In this document: in pieces, positions 46,840 through 55,919 of the stretch
How positions within the stretch are numbered: position 1 is the stretch's first letter
Layout: every line of letters starts with the position of its first letter
Origin: Chitinophaga oryziterrae
GTDB taxonomy: Bacteria; Bacteroidota; Bacteroidia; Chitinophagales; Chitinophagaceae
NCBI RefSeq assembly: GCF_009758125.1
Contig: NZ_WRXO01000011.1
Coordinates: 1-64,000 of the forward strand
DNA: 64,000 bases
Reading direction: 5' to 3'
The notes under the pieces: generated by a model
Told to the model about the DNA's origin: nothing
What the model saw: only the letters and a program-made list of their open reading frames with translations
The model's database searches: none
Program-made: the position numbers and the translations under genes

Positions 46840-49704
46840 ATGAAATATTTTTACCCATCAGGTGTAAAATTCCTTTTTATTACCTTTTTATTTTCTCTTT
46901 TTATTGTTAATCAGTCGGTTGGGAACAAAAGCCCGGTATCTGTTTCGTTTGATTCACTGGGAGTGGGGCCAACGCCGCAAATCGATAGTAGTTTAATCGG
47001 TACTACCTACATGTTTTCTGTGGGTACTTCTATAGATATTTTCGGCAGGCATCTCTCGGGTACAACTGCGGTGATGTTTGGTTGCGAGCCGGCTGCATCT
47101 TTCACGGTGATTAATGATACACTTATTAATGCTACAATGGGAGAAGGCTGTACGGGGCGCTTAACAGTAATTACGCCAGATGGAACGGCTTACGGACGAA
47201 ACCTTATATATTTTTTCCCGCCTCCCGTTGTCTATAGTTTTTCTCCTGATAGTGGTAAGCGTGACAGCATAATTACTATCAAGGGAATACAATTTACCAA
47301 AGCCACAGGAGTGACATTTGGAGATAGTGCTGCGGCTAGTTTTACAATAGTGAATGATTCTGTGATTACTGCAAAATTAGGTGCTGGTTCAAGCGGGTCT
47401 GTACGGGTTACAGAAGTAAATGGCCGGGGTGATGGGATGGCAGGCTTTCAATATATATATCCTACGCCACCACCACCTCCTGGTCCTGAACTAACTGATT
47501 TTTATCCAAAAGCAGCTTCCGGGGGGCAGGCCATTATGATCAAGGGGCACAATCTCTCCGGATTAAAGAATGTAGTGATCGGAAATCTGAATGCCACTGA
47601 TTTAAGAATAATATCTGATTCTCTCATTTCTGCTAGGGTATTACCTGGTAGTACAGGTTCGCTGATAATTGTTCAGACATTAAATGGTGCCGACACTTTA
47701 AATGGATTCACATATCTGGATAAACCTGTTAGTCCTGTTATCACTGATTTCTTTCCAAAGTCTGCCGGACAGGGAGATACTGTGCAAATACGCGGACAAA
47801 ATTTCTATAGTATTTCAATAGTCAGCTTTGGTAATATACCGGCGGCACAATATGTCGTTACATCAGATACCACCCTTTTTGCAATATTATATAATGGTAA
47901 TACCGGTAATGTAACCCTTAAGGGATTGCTTGGTGAAGTTTCGTACTTACCTGGTTTTAATTTTGAGACAACATCTACATTACCGGCACCGGAAATTTAT
48001 GATTTCTACCCTAAGGAAGGCGCACCAGAAGTACGGGTAACGATTATCGGACGCCACTTTACGGGTGTAAACAGCGTTAGTTTCGGAAGTTGGTCGGCAA
48101 ATTATTTTACAATAGAATCAGATTCAGTTATTACTGCAGTAATAGACCATGGTGGTACCGGATCTGTATCTGTTTACGCTCAGGTGGGTTTCGCTTCTAA
48201 GGAAGGATTTACCTATACACCAGAGCCTACAATCAGTGATTTCCTTCCAAGGTCTGCCGGAAAAGGTGATACTGTATATATCACCGGACATAATTTCTCC
48301 CATACTTCCGGCGTCAGTTTTGGTGGCATACTGGCATCTTTTACCATTACATCGGATACCAGCATAGTTGCCGTAGTAGGAGATGCTTATTCAGGTGAGG
48401 TATTTGTTATGCTAAAGCATGGCTATCCTGCGATTGCCTATGGATTTACTTTCCTGGAAAGGCCTGTTCAGGTACCGGAAATTTACGATTTCTCTCCTAA
48501 GACAGGAACAGTTGGTACAGTAATAACGATTACCGGAAATCATTTCACTGGTACTTCCAGTGTTATTTTTGGTAATGCATATGTGGATTTTACAGTGGTG
48601 TCTGATTCTGTTATTTTCGCAACAATAGGCGGTGGCACTCCTGGTGTTACGACTTTCGTGTACATCAATGGGACAGCTGGCAATGCTTCTGCTTATGGAT
48701 TTACTTTTGAAAAACCAGCAAACTATCCCTATATCAATGATTTCTATCCGTCATCAGGTGGGCGCGGAACTGTAATGACCATCAACGGAGGGAACTTCAC
48801 AAATGTTGATACCGTAACCATAGGAGGTACACTGGCAGGTGCTTTTACAGTTGTTTCTGATTCTGTTATTACTGCAACGGTAGGAGACGGTAGTTCCGGT
48901 CTGGTGGGTATCCGTTCACCTTATGGAGCATATACTACTGGCAATACATTTACTTATGGAGAAATAAGCGATCCAGGGTTACCTCAAATCACTGATTTTT
49001 ATCCGAAGTCAGGTGTAGGAGGAACAGTAGTAACGATCTATGGACATAATCTGGCACCCCTTGAAAATGTAACCTTTGGCGGTACAAGAGCTTCTTTCTA
49101 TACTGCTTATTCTGATTCTGTGGCTATTGGAGTAGTAGGAGACGGAAGTACGGGGTTACTGGGTGTTACTAATGCTTACGGAACTACATATGGATCGGAG
49201 TTTGTGTATGAAATGCCTAAGCCTGAAATTTATTCATTCAGTCCGGGTACTGGTGGAGAAGGCACTACAGTGTATATCTCGGGTACTACTTTTACAAATA
49301 TCAGCAGTGTTAGTTTTGGTGGCACACCTGCTGCTTCGTTTATAATTACTGCTGATTCTCTTATAACTGCAACAGTAGGGAAAGGCAGCACGGGTGTTAT
49401 ATCTGTAGACAGTGCATTCTCTTCTCTGATCTTCAATTACATTAATACAGATTCTGCCGTTGTTGCTAAAACAATCACATCTTATCCTAACCCTTCTTCC
49501 GGTACTTCATGGGTAAAACATCCTGTATCAGCGAACAGTAAGATAAGGATGATAGATATGATGGGGAATCTGGTGAAACTGGTGACAGTAGATCCTACAT
49601 CTGCACAAACACAACTGGATATCAGCGATCTGAAATCGGGTTATTATAAAGTAACATGGAGCAATGGGAGTGATACCAGAACAGGTACGATAGTAATACA
49701 ATAA
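46840..49704 (+). CDS. IPT/TIG-repeat surface protein with T9SS sorting domain
   Basis: This 954-residue secreted protein has a signal segment (about 1-29), ten IPT/TIG Ig-like repeats of about 80 residues (about 45-860), and a C-terminal T9SS type A sorting domain (about 870-954, SYPNPSSGTSWVKH to the end). A typical unit reads ITDFYPKSG, then GTVVTI.GHN, then VSFGG, SDSVITA, GSTG and FTY. The repeats are clearly diverged from each other, unlike those in the adhesin at 16595. Such all-IPT proteins are probably adhesins or matrix components; no catalytic domain is visible. Export would go through SprA. A nested inverted-repeat element begins 16 bases after the stop. Confidence 0.9.
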   Translation: MKYFYPSGVKFLFITFLFSLFIVNQSVGNKSPVSVSFDSLGVGPTPQIDSSLIGTTYMFSVGTSIDIFGRHLSGTTAVMFGCEPAASFTVINDTLINATMGEGCTGRLTVITPDGTAYGRNLIYFFPPPVVYSFSPDSGKRDSIITIKGIQFTKATGVTFGDSAAASFTIVNDSVITAKLGAGSSGSVRVTEVNGRGDGMAGFQYIYPTPPPPPGPELTDFYPKAASGGQAIMIKGHNLSGLKNVVIGNLNATDLRIISDSLISARVLPGSTGSLIIVQTLNGADTLNGFTYLDKPVSPVITDFFPKSAGQGDTVQIRGQNFYSISIVSFGNIPAAQYVVTSDTTLFAILYNGNTGNVTLKGLLGEVSYLPGFNFETTSTLPAPEIYDFYPKEGAPEVRVTIIGRHFTGVNSVSFGSWSANYFTIESDSVITAVIDHGGTGSVSVYAQVGFASKEGFTYTPEPTISDFLPRSAGKGDTVYITGHNFSHTSGVSFGGILASFTITSDTSIVAVVGDAYSGEVFVMLKHGYPAIAYGFTFLERPVQVPEIYDFSPKTGTVGTVITITGNHFTGTSSVIFGNAYVDFTVVSDSVIFATIGGGTPGVTTFVYINGTAGNASAYGFTFEKPANYPYINDFYPSSGGRGTVMTINGGNFTNVDTVTIGGTLAGAFTVVSDSVITATVGDGSSGLVGIRSPYGAYTTGNTFTYGEISDPGLPQITDFYPKSGVGGTVVTIYGHNLAPLENVTFGGTRASFYTAYSDSVAIGVVGDGSTGLLGVTNAYGTTYGSEFVYEMPKPEIYSFSPGTGGEGTTVYISGTTFTNISSVSFGGTPAASFIITADSLITATVGKGSTGVISVDSAFSSLIFNYINTDSAVVAKTITSYPNPSSGTSWVKHPVSANSKIRMIDMMGNLVKLVTVDPTSAQTQLDISDLKSGYYKVTWSNGSDTRTGTIVIQ

Positions 49705-49720
49705 TTATTAAACAATACAC

Positions 49721-49967
49721 AGTCTGTCTCAAAAGTAACTAATACATCTTCGATATGTTTGCGGCAAAACATAAAAGGCTCCGTTAGGAGCCCCATGTTT
49801 GTAGCAAACAAATAGACAACAAAACACAGACTCCGTTAGGAGGCCCCTGATATTAGCAGTTCCAGGGGACTCCCAACTGAGTCTATTATGTAGAGGATAG
49901 ATTGTTGCTACAAACACGGGGCTCCTAACGGAGCCTTTTTTAGTGTTTACAAATACTTTTGACAGCT
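49721..49967. mobile_element. MITE-like nested inverted-repeat element
   Basis: About 245 bp between convergent genes. The ends carry related inverted sequences (CTGTCTCAAAAGTA near 49724, and CTGTCAAAAGTA on the minus strand near 49965). Inside, 49773-49807 pairs with 49905-49940 and includes GGCTCCGTTAGGAGCC and its complement. A third pair, AGACTC..CCCCT and AGGGG..GAGTCT, is nested within. Ends of this kind occur on insertion sequences, so a non-autonomous element is likely. It can also serve as a two-way terminator. No ORF is supported. Confidence 0.6.
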
Positions 49968-49973
49968 TGTTTT

Positions 49974-52460
49974 TTATTCCTTACTTCGCCAGTTCATTAC
50001 AAATCCGGCTGCTAATAAGGCTATCATTATAAAATAGCTGAATAAGGATATCTTAATACCACTATAATATACGGCAGGTTCAAATTTAAAAGTGATCGTA
50101 TGTTTACCCGCTGGTACCATCATTCCTCTCAACGCATAATTAACACGGCAATAAGGAGCCGGCTGATCATCAATAAAAGCTTTCCATCCCTTTTCATAAT
50201 GTACTTCAGAGAACACCGCAAACTGAGGCGCTGCTGCTGAAGAGGTATAAGAAATGTCGTTCAGGTTATTGGCAATCAGTTTTATAGTAGCAGATGAATC
50301 AAACTGAGGGCTACCTTTTACATCCGGCTGATAACGCTGGTCTATTACCACTGTATCTTTCGTATGCAGGGTATTCAGCTCATTCATTTCTGCATCCGCA
50401 TTGGGTACCCACTTAATCGCTTTTACAAACCAGGCATTCCCTAATGCTTCGGGGTTTAATTGCGCAACCGGTGCGCCACCTTCACCGGGAACAATAATAT
50501 ACTTCGCATTCAGCATGTTTAATACCTGCAGGTTATTACGACTTATCTGCCTTTCAATCAGATCTTCATAGAGCTGTAATTTAGCGGCATGATAACCACC
50601 TATGCTCTTATGGAAGTAAGAGGTCATGGCGTCCTGGAAAGGGTTGGCAGTAAGGTTAAATACCCGGTAATAAGGGTCTTTATCCTGTAATATCTGTTGA
50701 TCCGCAGGAGATGGATGAAATGGATTACTGTAACTCAGTTCATCCATAAAACTATCCGTATTCAGATAACGTCTGTCTACCTGCAGCAAATCAACTAATA
50801 TCAAAAGAACAATACCTGTTGTGAACCACTGTGCTTTAAGTTTTCCTTTGATAAAGAACCATACCATTCCGAATGCCAGTGCTACGAATAACAGCGAACG
50901 CAATACATCATTGCGGTAAAGACTGGCCCTGTCTTCTCTGAGCGCCTGCATCAGCTGATCAGCTATGCCAGGGTTGTTTTGTGTCATCTGCAAAAGCTGC
51001 GCATGGAACTGGTCATCACTGCCCGGGTTCTGCATATTACCCGTTGCATTGGTGTATGACATACTGGATGAAGCAATCAGCAACATCACTAATATCCCAC
51101 CGGTAATCAACCCTGTCCATTTCAGTTTCTTCAGCAATTCCTCTTTAGGAATCTGCCCTTTAACCAGTTCATTGAGTGTCATCACTACCAGTATCGCAAA
51201 GGATAACTGTGGGATGATCAGTGCCTGTGAGGGGGCTCTGAACTTATTATATAAAGGGAAATGATCGAACATGAAATAGTTAAAGGCCTGCAGATTGCTG
51301 CCCCATGCCAGGAAGATGCCTAGTACAGTGATAGCTATCAGCCACCATTTATGCCATGACTTAATAATGAATAAGCCCAGTATCACAAGTAAGCATACAA
51401 CAGCGCCGAGATAAACAGGACCTGAAGTACCCAGCAACGACTGATCTCCCCAGTACAGGTCCCATCTGCTGATCATTTTTTCTGCCTGCTCTGCTGGTAC
51501 ACCCAATGTTTCCAGTTGTTTATAGGTAGCAGAATTCGTACTTAATGAGCCTGTGGAACTGCCACCATAGATATCAGGTGCAATCAGGGTAAACGTTTCA
51601 AATTTACCATAGCTCCATTGGAATACATAGTCTTTATCAAGACCATGGTCCATATTTTTTTGAGAGGATAATGCCGTTAATTCTGATTTACCACCGCGGG
51701 TACTCGCTTTGGAATACTCAAACGTACTCCATAAACTTACCGCATTGGAACCCAGTGATAACCCTACGGAAAGCACTACCAGTAAAGTACCTGTGATAAG
51801 GTGCCTGTATTCCTTTTGCTGTATACAATACACGGCAAAAGTAATACCTATTACCGCCAGTATTAAAAAGAAGTAATACGTGATTTGCAGGTGATTCGCT
51901 GCAACCAGGTAAGTAAGGAAGAGCGACATGACACCGCTTCCCAGCAGGTATTTTTTACGGGTAATGAGTATCAGTCCGGCTATAACCGCAGGCAGATATG
52001 CCATTGCCAGCATCTTGGTATCATGACCGGTGGCAATAATAATCGGAGAGTAGCTGGCATACGTATAGGCGACGGCGCCTGCAAATCCCACCCAGGGATT
52101 GGCGCCCAGTACCACGCAAAGAATATAAAAACAGAATGCAGCCAGGAACAGCACATTTATCGGCTTGGGTAATCCCAGAGATAAGATAGCGGGAATATAA
52201 CTACCATAGTTATACGGAGATTCCATAGAGATCTGATAGGTAGGCATCCCGCCAAACATGCTGGTAGTCCATAGTGGAGTAATACCATGTATCTGTTTGT
52301 AGTCTATGGATTCTTTTGCCATTGCCTGCCATTGCACATTATCACTCTGACTTAATATCTTTCCGTCCAGCACCGGCTTACAGTAGAGAGTAGCCAGTAT
52401 GAGTAATGCCAGCACAGCGATTGCATGTGGCAATAATGATTTGAGCCAGTTGTTTTTCAT
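49974..52460 (-). CDS. YfhO-family multi-spanning membrane protein
   Basis: This 828-residue inner-membrane protein has about a dozen hydrophobic helices, the first at about 11-29. A conserved early loop reads LSQSDNVQWQAMAKE, followed by PLWTTSMFGGMPTYQ. A large soluble stretch (about 560-790) precedes a final helix. This fits the YfhO family, which resembles GT-C glycosyltransferases and in Firmicutes takes part in glycosylating surface polymers; the function in Bacteroidota is not known. It lies 13 bases after the CNNM/CBS gene on the same strand and is probably cotranscribed. Confidence 0.85.
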   Translation of the reverse strand: MKNNWLKSLLPHAIAVLALLILATLYCKPVLDGKILSQSDNVQWQAMAKESIDYKQIHGITPLWTTSMFGGMPTYQISMESPYNYGSYIPAILSLGLPKPINVLFLAAFCFYILCVVLGANPWVGFAGAVAYTYASYSPIIIATGHDTKMLAMAYLPAVIAGLILITRKKYLLGSGVMSLFLTYLVAANHLQITYYFFLILAVIGITFAVYCIQQKEYRHLITGTLLVVLSVGLSLGSNAVSLWSTFEYSKASTRGGKSELTALSSQKNMDHGLDKDYVFQWSYGKFETFTLIAPDIYGGSSTGSLSTNSATYKQLETLGVPAEQAEKMISRWDLYWGDQSLLGTSGPVYLGAVVCLLVILGLFIIKSWHKWWLIAITVLGIFLAWGSNLQAFNYFMFDHFPLYNKFRAPSQALIIPQLSFAILVVMTLNELVKGQIPKEELLKKLKWTGLITGGILVMLLIASSSMSYTNATGNMQNPGSDDQFHAQLLQMTQNNPGIADQLMQALREDRASLYRNDVLRSLLFVALAFGMVWFFIKGKLKAQWFTTGIVLLILVDLLQVDRRYLNTDSFMDELSYSNPFHPSPADQQILQDKDPYYRVFNLTANPFQDAMTSYFHKSIGGYHAAKLQLYEDLIERQISRNNLQVLNMLNAKYIIVPGEGGAPVAQLNPEALGNAWFVKAIKWVPNADAEMNELNTLHTKDTVVIDQRYQPDVKGSPQFDSSATIKLIANNLNDISYTSSAAAPQFAVFSEVHYEKGWKAFIDDQPAPYCRVNYALRGMMVPAGKHTITFKFEPAVYYSGIKISLFSYFIMIALLAAGFVMNWRSKE

Positions 52461-52473
52461 AGGGTGTGATGTA

Positions 52474-53790
52474 TTAATCTTCCTGCGACTTTTTAATCAT
52501 TGAAACGTGTATTTTGGCAATACGGTGCTGGTCCATCTGCATCACTTCCAGTTTCAGGCCGCGCCATTTCAGGCTATCACCGCTTTCCGGGATCTTACCC
52601 AGTTTATCCAGGATGAATCCGCCCAGTGTGACATAAGAGGTATAATTCGTCTTTTGCGGATCTGCATCTATACCCATTAGTTCCAGGAATTCCACGAATG
52701 GCAATTGCCCGTCTACCAGCATACTGCCATCATCATTTTTGATCACCTCATATTCAAACTCATTCGTTTCTGAAATGTCTCCCACCAGCGCATCCACGAT
52801 GTCGTTGATGGTCACAAGACCTTTGATGGACCCGAATTCATCTACTACCATCGCCTGGTAGATCCTTTCTTTTTTAAAGAGTTCCAGTAACTGGTAAGCG
52901 CGGTTGTGTACAGTTACTACCAGCAGTTTCCTGCTGATGGCCGTCAGGTCATTCACAACACCGTTGAAATTCTCACTCAGCAGGTCTTTTGAATAAACAA
53001 AGCCGGTGGTATTATCAAGATCTCCTTTTGCAAGGGGATATACCGTATGTTTTTGTGTAAGGATCTTTTCTTTATTGATCTCCGGACTATCCGTTACGTC
53101 CAGCCATATTACTTCATTACGGGGAGTCATCAACGCAGATACCTGTCTGTCGCCCAGATTAAAAACATTCTGGATCAGCGCTTTTTCCGTTTCCTCGATC
53201 ACTCCGCCTTGATGGCTTTCGGCAATGATTACACGTAATTCTTCTTCTGTATGAATATCTTCATGTTCATTCATCGGTTTAATACCTATAATACTCAGGA
53301 TCACATTAGCAAGACTGTTCAGTACCCAGATAAAAGGACGGAAAACAACATAAAATAATTTGAGAGGAAGTGCAATTGTAAAAGTAGTAGGCACCGGTTT
53401 ACGGATGGCGAGAGATTTAGGCGCGAGTTCTCCGAATACGATATGCAGGATGGTAATGGTCATGAAGGCAACGGGCAGCGCTACTTTATGCGCAGTTTCG
53501 GCAGACAGCGCAATATTCAGATTATCAAAAAGCTGCAAAATAAGCGTTGTCATAACTCTTTCGCCAACCCATCCGAGACCCAGGGAGGCCAGCGTAATAC
53601 CCAGCTGTGTAGCAGCAAGGTAACCATCGAGGTTATTGAGAATACTTTTGGCAACCAGTGAAACGGTTTTACTACGCCCGGAATTTACTTCTATCTGCGA
53701 CGATCGGACTTTAACGATCGCAAATTCTGCTGCCACGAAAAAACCGTTCAGCAGTATTAGGAAGATGGTAAATATTATATCGAAGGTCAT
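52474..53790 (-). CDS. HlyC/CorC (CNNM-CBS) family membrane protein
   Basis: This 438-residue protein has a CNNM/DUF21 transmembrane region (about 1-190: FTIFLILLNGFFVAAEFAIV, then GYLAATQLGITLASLGLGWVGE), a CBS pair (about 205-330, with the SALMTPRNEVIWLD entry) and a C-terminal CorC_HlyC domain (about 345-432, DGQLPFVEFLELMG). These proteins are linked to magnesium or cobalt export and are often misnamed hemolysins. I chose ATG 53790 (MTFDIIFTIF); the upstream frame start at 53832 would add 14 polar residues and overlap the HxlR gene. It is followed by yfhO after 13 bases. Confidence 0.88.
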   Translation of the reverse strand: MTFDIIFTIFLILLNGFFVAAEFAIVKVRSSQIEVNSGRSKTVSLVAKSILNNLDGYLAATQLGITLASLGLGWVGERVMTTLILQLFDNLNIALSAETAHKVALPVAFMTITILHIVFGELAPKSLAIRKPVPTTFTIALPLKLFYVVFRPFIWVLNSLANVILSIIGIKPMNEHEDIHTEEELRVIIAESHQGGVIEETEKALIQNVFNLGDRQVSALMTPRNEVIWLDVTDSPEINKEKILTQKHTVYPLAKGDLDNTTGFVYSKDLLSENFNGVVNDLTAISRKLLVVTVHNRAYQLLELFKKERIYQAMVVDEFGSIKGLVTINDIVDALVGDISETNEFEYEVIKNDDGSMLVDGQLPFVEFLELMGIDADPQKTNYTSYVTLGGFILDKLGKIPESGDSLKWRGLKLEVMQMDQHRIAKIHVSMIKKSQED

Positions 53791-53828
53791 CAGGTGTCTT
53801 AATTTGGTGCAACTATATTTTTTGATAT

Positions 53829-54188
53829 TCAATCAGGCGTATTCCTGGGGCGGTGTACATTTCCCCAGTCAGATATAACCTGTAACATTGGTTTGAGCGA
53901 TTCTCCGGAACTGGTAAGTTCATATTCCACACGTGGAGGTACTTCGGCATATACGAGGCGATTGATCAGTCCATCTTTTTCCAGCTCTCTCAGCTGTAAT
54001 ACAAGTATGCGTTCAGAAACAGAAGGAATGCTTTTTTTCAGTTCACTATAACGCTGTTTGCCTTGCAGCAGCCGCCATAAAATGGTTGGTTTCCATCTTC
54101 CGCCTATCAGGTCGAGTGTATAAGCCATGCCACAATCCCCCTGTATCTTTTCTCTGTTCAATGTATTAGTTGAGCTTTCTTTTCTCAT
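53829..54188 (-). CDS. HxlR-family winged-helix transcriptional regulator
   Basis: This 119-residue DNA-binding protein has the HxlR layout: GDCGMAYTLDLIGGRWKPTILWRLL (Cys19 in the usual redox-sensing place), the recognition region RYSELKKSIPSVSERILVLQLRELEKDGLI, and the wing PPRVEYELTSSGESL. Many relatives sense aldehydes, quinones or electrophiles through the N-terminal Cys and repress a divergent oxidoreductase. Here the divergent gene is an SDR oxidoreductase 96 bases away, with a repeated CAGTACTG motif in between, so auto-repression and SDR repression are likely. Confidence 0.92.
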   Translation of the reverse strand: MRKESSTNTLNREKIQGDCGMAYTLDLIGGRWKPTILWRLLQGKQRYSELKKSIPSVSERILVLQLRELEKDGLINRLVYAEVPPRVEYELTSSGESLKPMLQVISDWGNVHRPRNTPD

Positions 54189-54202
54189 TACTTACATTTT
54201 TG

Positions 54203-54231
54203 TCAGTACTGGATAAAATTATCAGTACTGG
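54203..54231. promoter_or_regulatory. Probable HxlR operator (two TCAGTACTGG sites)
   Basis: TCAGTACTGG occurs at 54203-54212 and 54222-54231, a 19-base spacing of about two helical turns, and each contains the palindrome CAGTACTG. They lie between the divergent HxlR and SDR start codons. A weaker match (CACTACCGG) follows near 54241. The position fits a regulator binding site. Confidence 0.55.
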
Positions 54232-54284
54232 TAAAATTAACACTACCGGTTTACTTTTACAAACAATTAACAAAAAATATTATT

Positions 54285-55016
54285 ATGAAACATCTTGAAA
54301 ACAAAGTAGCATTAGTAACAGGAGGCAGCAGGGGCATGGGTGCCGCTATCGTAAAACGACTGGTAGCGGAAGGGGCTACAGTGGCGTTTACCTATGTGAA
54401 ATCTGCGGCTAAAGCGCAGGAACTGGTCGCAACCCTGGGCGCTAATGTGATAGCCATTCAGGCGGATAATGCTTCGCATACTGCCGTTACCGCTGCGGTA
54501 GAACAGGTGGCAAAAACCTTTGGACGTATAGACATACTGGTGAATAATGCCGGGGTTTATCTTCAAAAGCCTTTATCGGAACATACTGCCGCGGATTACG
54601 ACCAGATGATGGACGTTAACGTGAAAGCGGTTTTCATGGCATCTCTGGCGGCGATCCCTCATATGCCTTCCGGCAGCAGGATTATCAGCATAGGCAGTAA
54701 TATGGCGGATAGGGTAGTGGGGCCCGGAGCTACACTATATGCGATGAGTAAATCGGCGCTGATTGGCCTTACCAAAGGACTGGCAAGGGAACTGGGCCCT
54801 AAAAGCATCACGGTTAACCTCGTGCAGCCGGGCCCTGTAGACACGGACATGAACCCTGCCAGCGGAGGTCACGCCGCCTTCGCAAAAGGGCATATGGCAT
54901 TAGGGCATTACGGAAATGTAGCAGACATTGCCGGTCTGGTAGCCTATCTGGCAGGTCAGGAGAGTGGTTTTATCACCGGTACCGCCATTACAATCGATGG
55001 AGGATTTAATATTTAA
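54285..55016 (+). CDS. SDR-family NAD(P)-dependent oxidoreductase
   Basis: This 243-residue classical short-chain dehydrogenase has the cofactor motif TGGSRGMG (residues 12-19), NNAG near 88-91, catalytic Ser138 in ISIGSNM, and Tyr152/Lys156 in YAMSK, followed by the PGPVDTDM loop and a C-terminal GTAITIDGGFNI. It reduces a carbonyl or oxidises an alcohol; the substrate cannot be deduced. It is divergent from the HxlR regulator, which suggests induction by a reactive carbonyl or quinone. A strong hairpin follows 21 bases after the stop. Confidence 0.93.
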   Translation: MKHLENKVALVTGGSRGMGAAIVKRLVAEGATVAFTYVKSAAKAQELVATLGANVIAIQADNASHTAVTAAVEQVAKTFGRIDILVNNAGVYLQKPLSEHTAADYDQMMDVNVKAVFMASLAAIPHMPSGSRIISIGSNMADRVVGPGATLYAMSKSALIGLTKGLARELGPKSITVNLVQPGPVDTDMNPASGGHAAFAKGHMALGHYGNVADIAGLVAYLAGQESGFITGTAITIDGGFNI

Positions 55017-55037
55017 ACATTAACTGCTTATTAACTG

Positions 55038-55085
55038 AAAAGGGAGTTATTAAGCTGTTTCTTTACAGCCTGATAACTCCCTTTT
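55038..55085 (+). terminator. Strong hairpin ending at the next start codon
   Basis: AAAAGGGAGTTAT (55038-55050) pairs perfectly with ATAACTCCCTTTT (55073-55085), and an inner AAGCTG/CAGCCT-like pairing adds to the stem. It ends in TTTT and looks like the SDR terminator. The ATG of the Cys-rich peptide begins at the very next base. Confidence 0.75.
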
Positions 55086-55274
55086 ATGAAAAAACTGATT
55101 ATTACCGCTTTGTTAATTGTTGCTGGTTTTGGCGGATATGCATTACTGCATAAAACACCTGTTCATGTAGCATACGGGACCTGCAACCCTAAAGGTAAAT
55201 GTACTGCCTGTAAGAATTGCAGCGGTTGTGAAAATTGCTCAAAGAACGGAGGGACCTGCAGCGTCTGCCGGTAG
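55086..55274 (+). CDS. Small Cys-rich exported peptide, 62 aa
   Basis: The product starts with a hydrophobic signal or anchor (MKKLIITALLIVAGFGGYALL) and ends in a Cys-rich tail with eight Cys, several as CxxC pairs (CTACKNCSGCENC, then CSVC). Small secreted Cys-rich proteins of this kind occur in Chitinophaga-like bacteria; I know of no assigned function. Metal binding or disulfide cross-linking is possible. The start codon directly follows a terminator-like hairpin, so expression probably needs readthrough, or the hairpin controls translation. Its last 36 bases overlap the end of the convergent retropepsin-like gene. Confidence 0.65.
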   Translation: MKKLIITALLIVAGFGGYALLHKTPVHVAYGTCNPKGKCTACKNCSGCENCSKNGGTCSVCR

Positions 55275-55712
55275 TGACGGGAACCTTACACTAGGTATTC
55301 TTATAAGTGCTTGATTCGGACGAAGAGGATGTACTATTAGCCTTTGTTTTAATGGATCTATCAGTACATCCATTTCCTCCAGAGGAAGAGCTCCCAGCAA
55401 CGGCTCACAATCGCCAGGCAATACAATAGCCCTGCATACACTACTTCTGTTTTTGAATCGCAATTCAATAGGCCCAACGATACTGCATTCTTGCTGTTCT
55501 CCATCTGCCAGTTCTACTATGCGTTTTCCCAGAACACGACATTGTAAATGCGCCTGCATAGGTTCGTTAATAGTCAGCATAACAGCTCCTGTGTCAACGA
55601 GTATATTCTCAACCCGCAATGTCCTTACCTCATCGTTACTTATATGATTTTGATATGCCCTATCAAGATCAAACGCGTTAAATAATTCTACATCTGCATA
55701 GATTAATCCCAT
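55239..55712 (-). CDS. Retropepsin-like (clan AA) aspartic protease family protein
   Basis: This 157-residue protein carries the aspartic protease signature ILVDTGAVMLTI (Asp40-Thr-Gly-Ala), a following VELADG strand and a GALPLEEMDVLID segment that fits the C-terminal half of a retropepsin fold. Such proteins act as homodimers with one Asp per subunit. No signal peptide is seen. The last 12 residues overlap the convergent Cys-rich gene. The target is unknown. It could instead be a non-catalytic clan AA protein. Confidence 0.7.
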   Translation of the reverse strand: MGLIYADVELFNAFDLDRAYQNHISNDEVRTLRVENILVDTGAVMLTINEPMQAHLQCRVLGKRIVELADGEQQECSIVGPIELRFKNRSSVCRAIVLPGDCEPLLGALPLEEMDVLIDPLKQRLIVHPLRPNQALIRIPSVRFPSLPADAAGPSVL

Positions 55713-55919
55713 AATGATAATTGTGTTTTAAAAATGAAAAAAAAATTATGCAGGTTATAAAAAACACAGAACCCGGTAGCTGAATTGCTCAGTACCACCG
55801 GGAGTTATGAAGAAATGAAGGTAGAGAAAAAAAAACAAACCAAACTTCACCTCCGCAAAAAAAATGCAACTTTCCCCGAAAAAATTAATAGTTAAGCAAT
55901 CCATAAAAGGACCACGATT

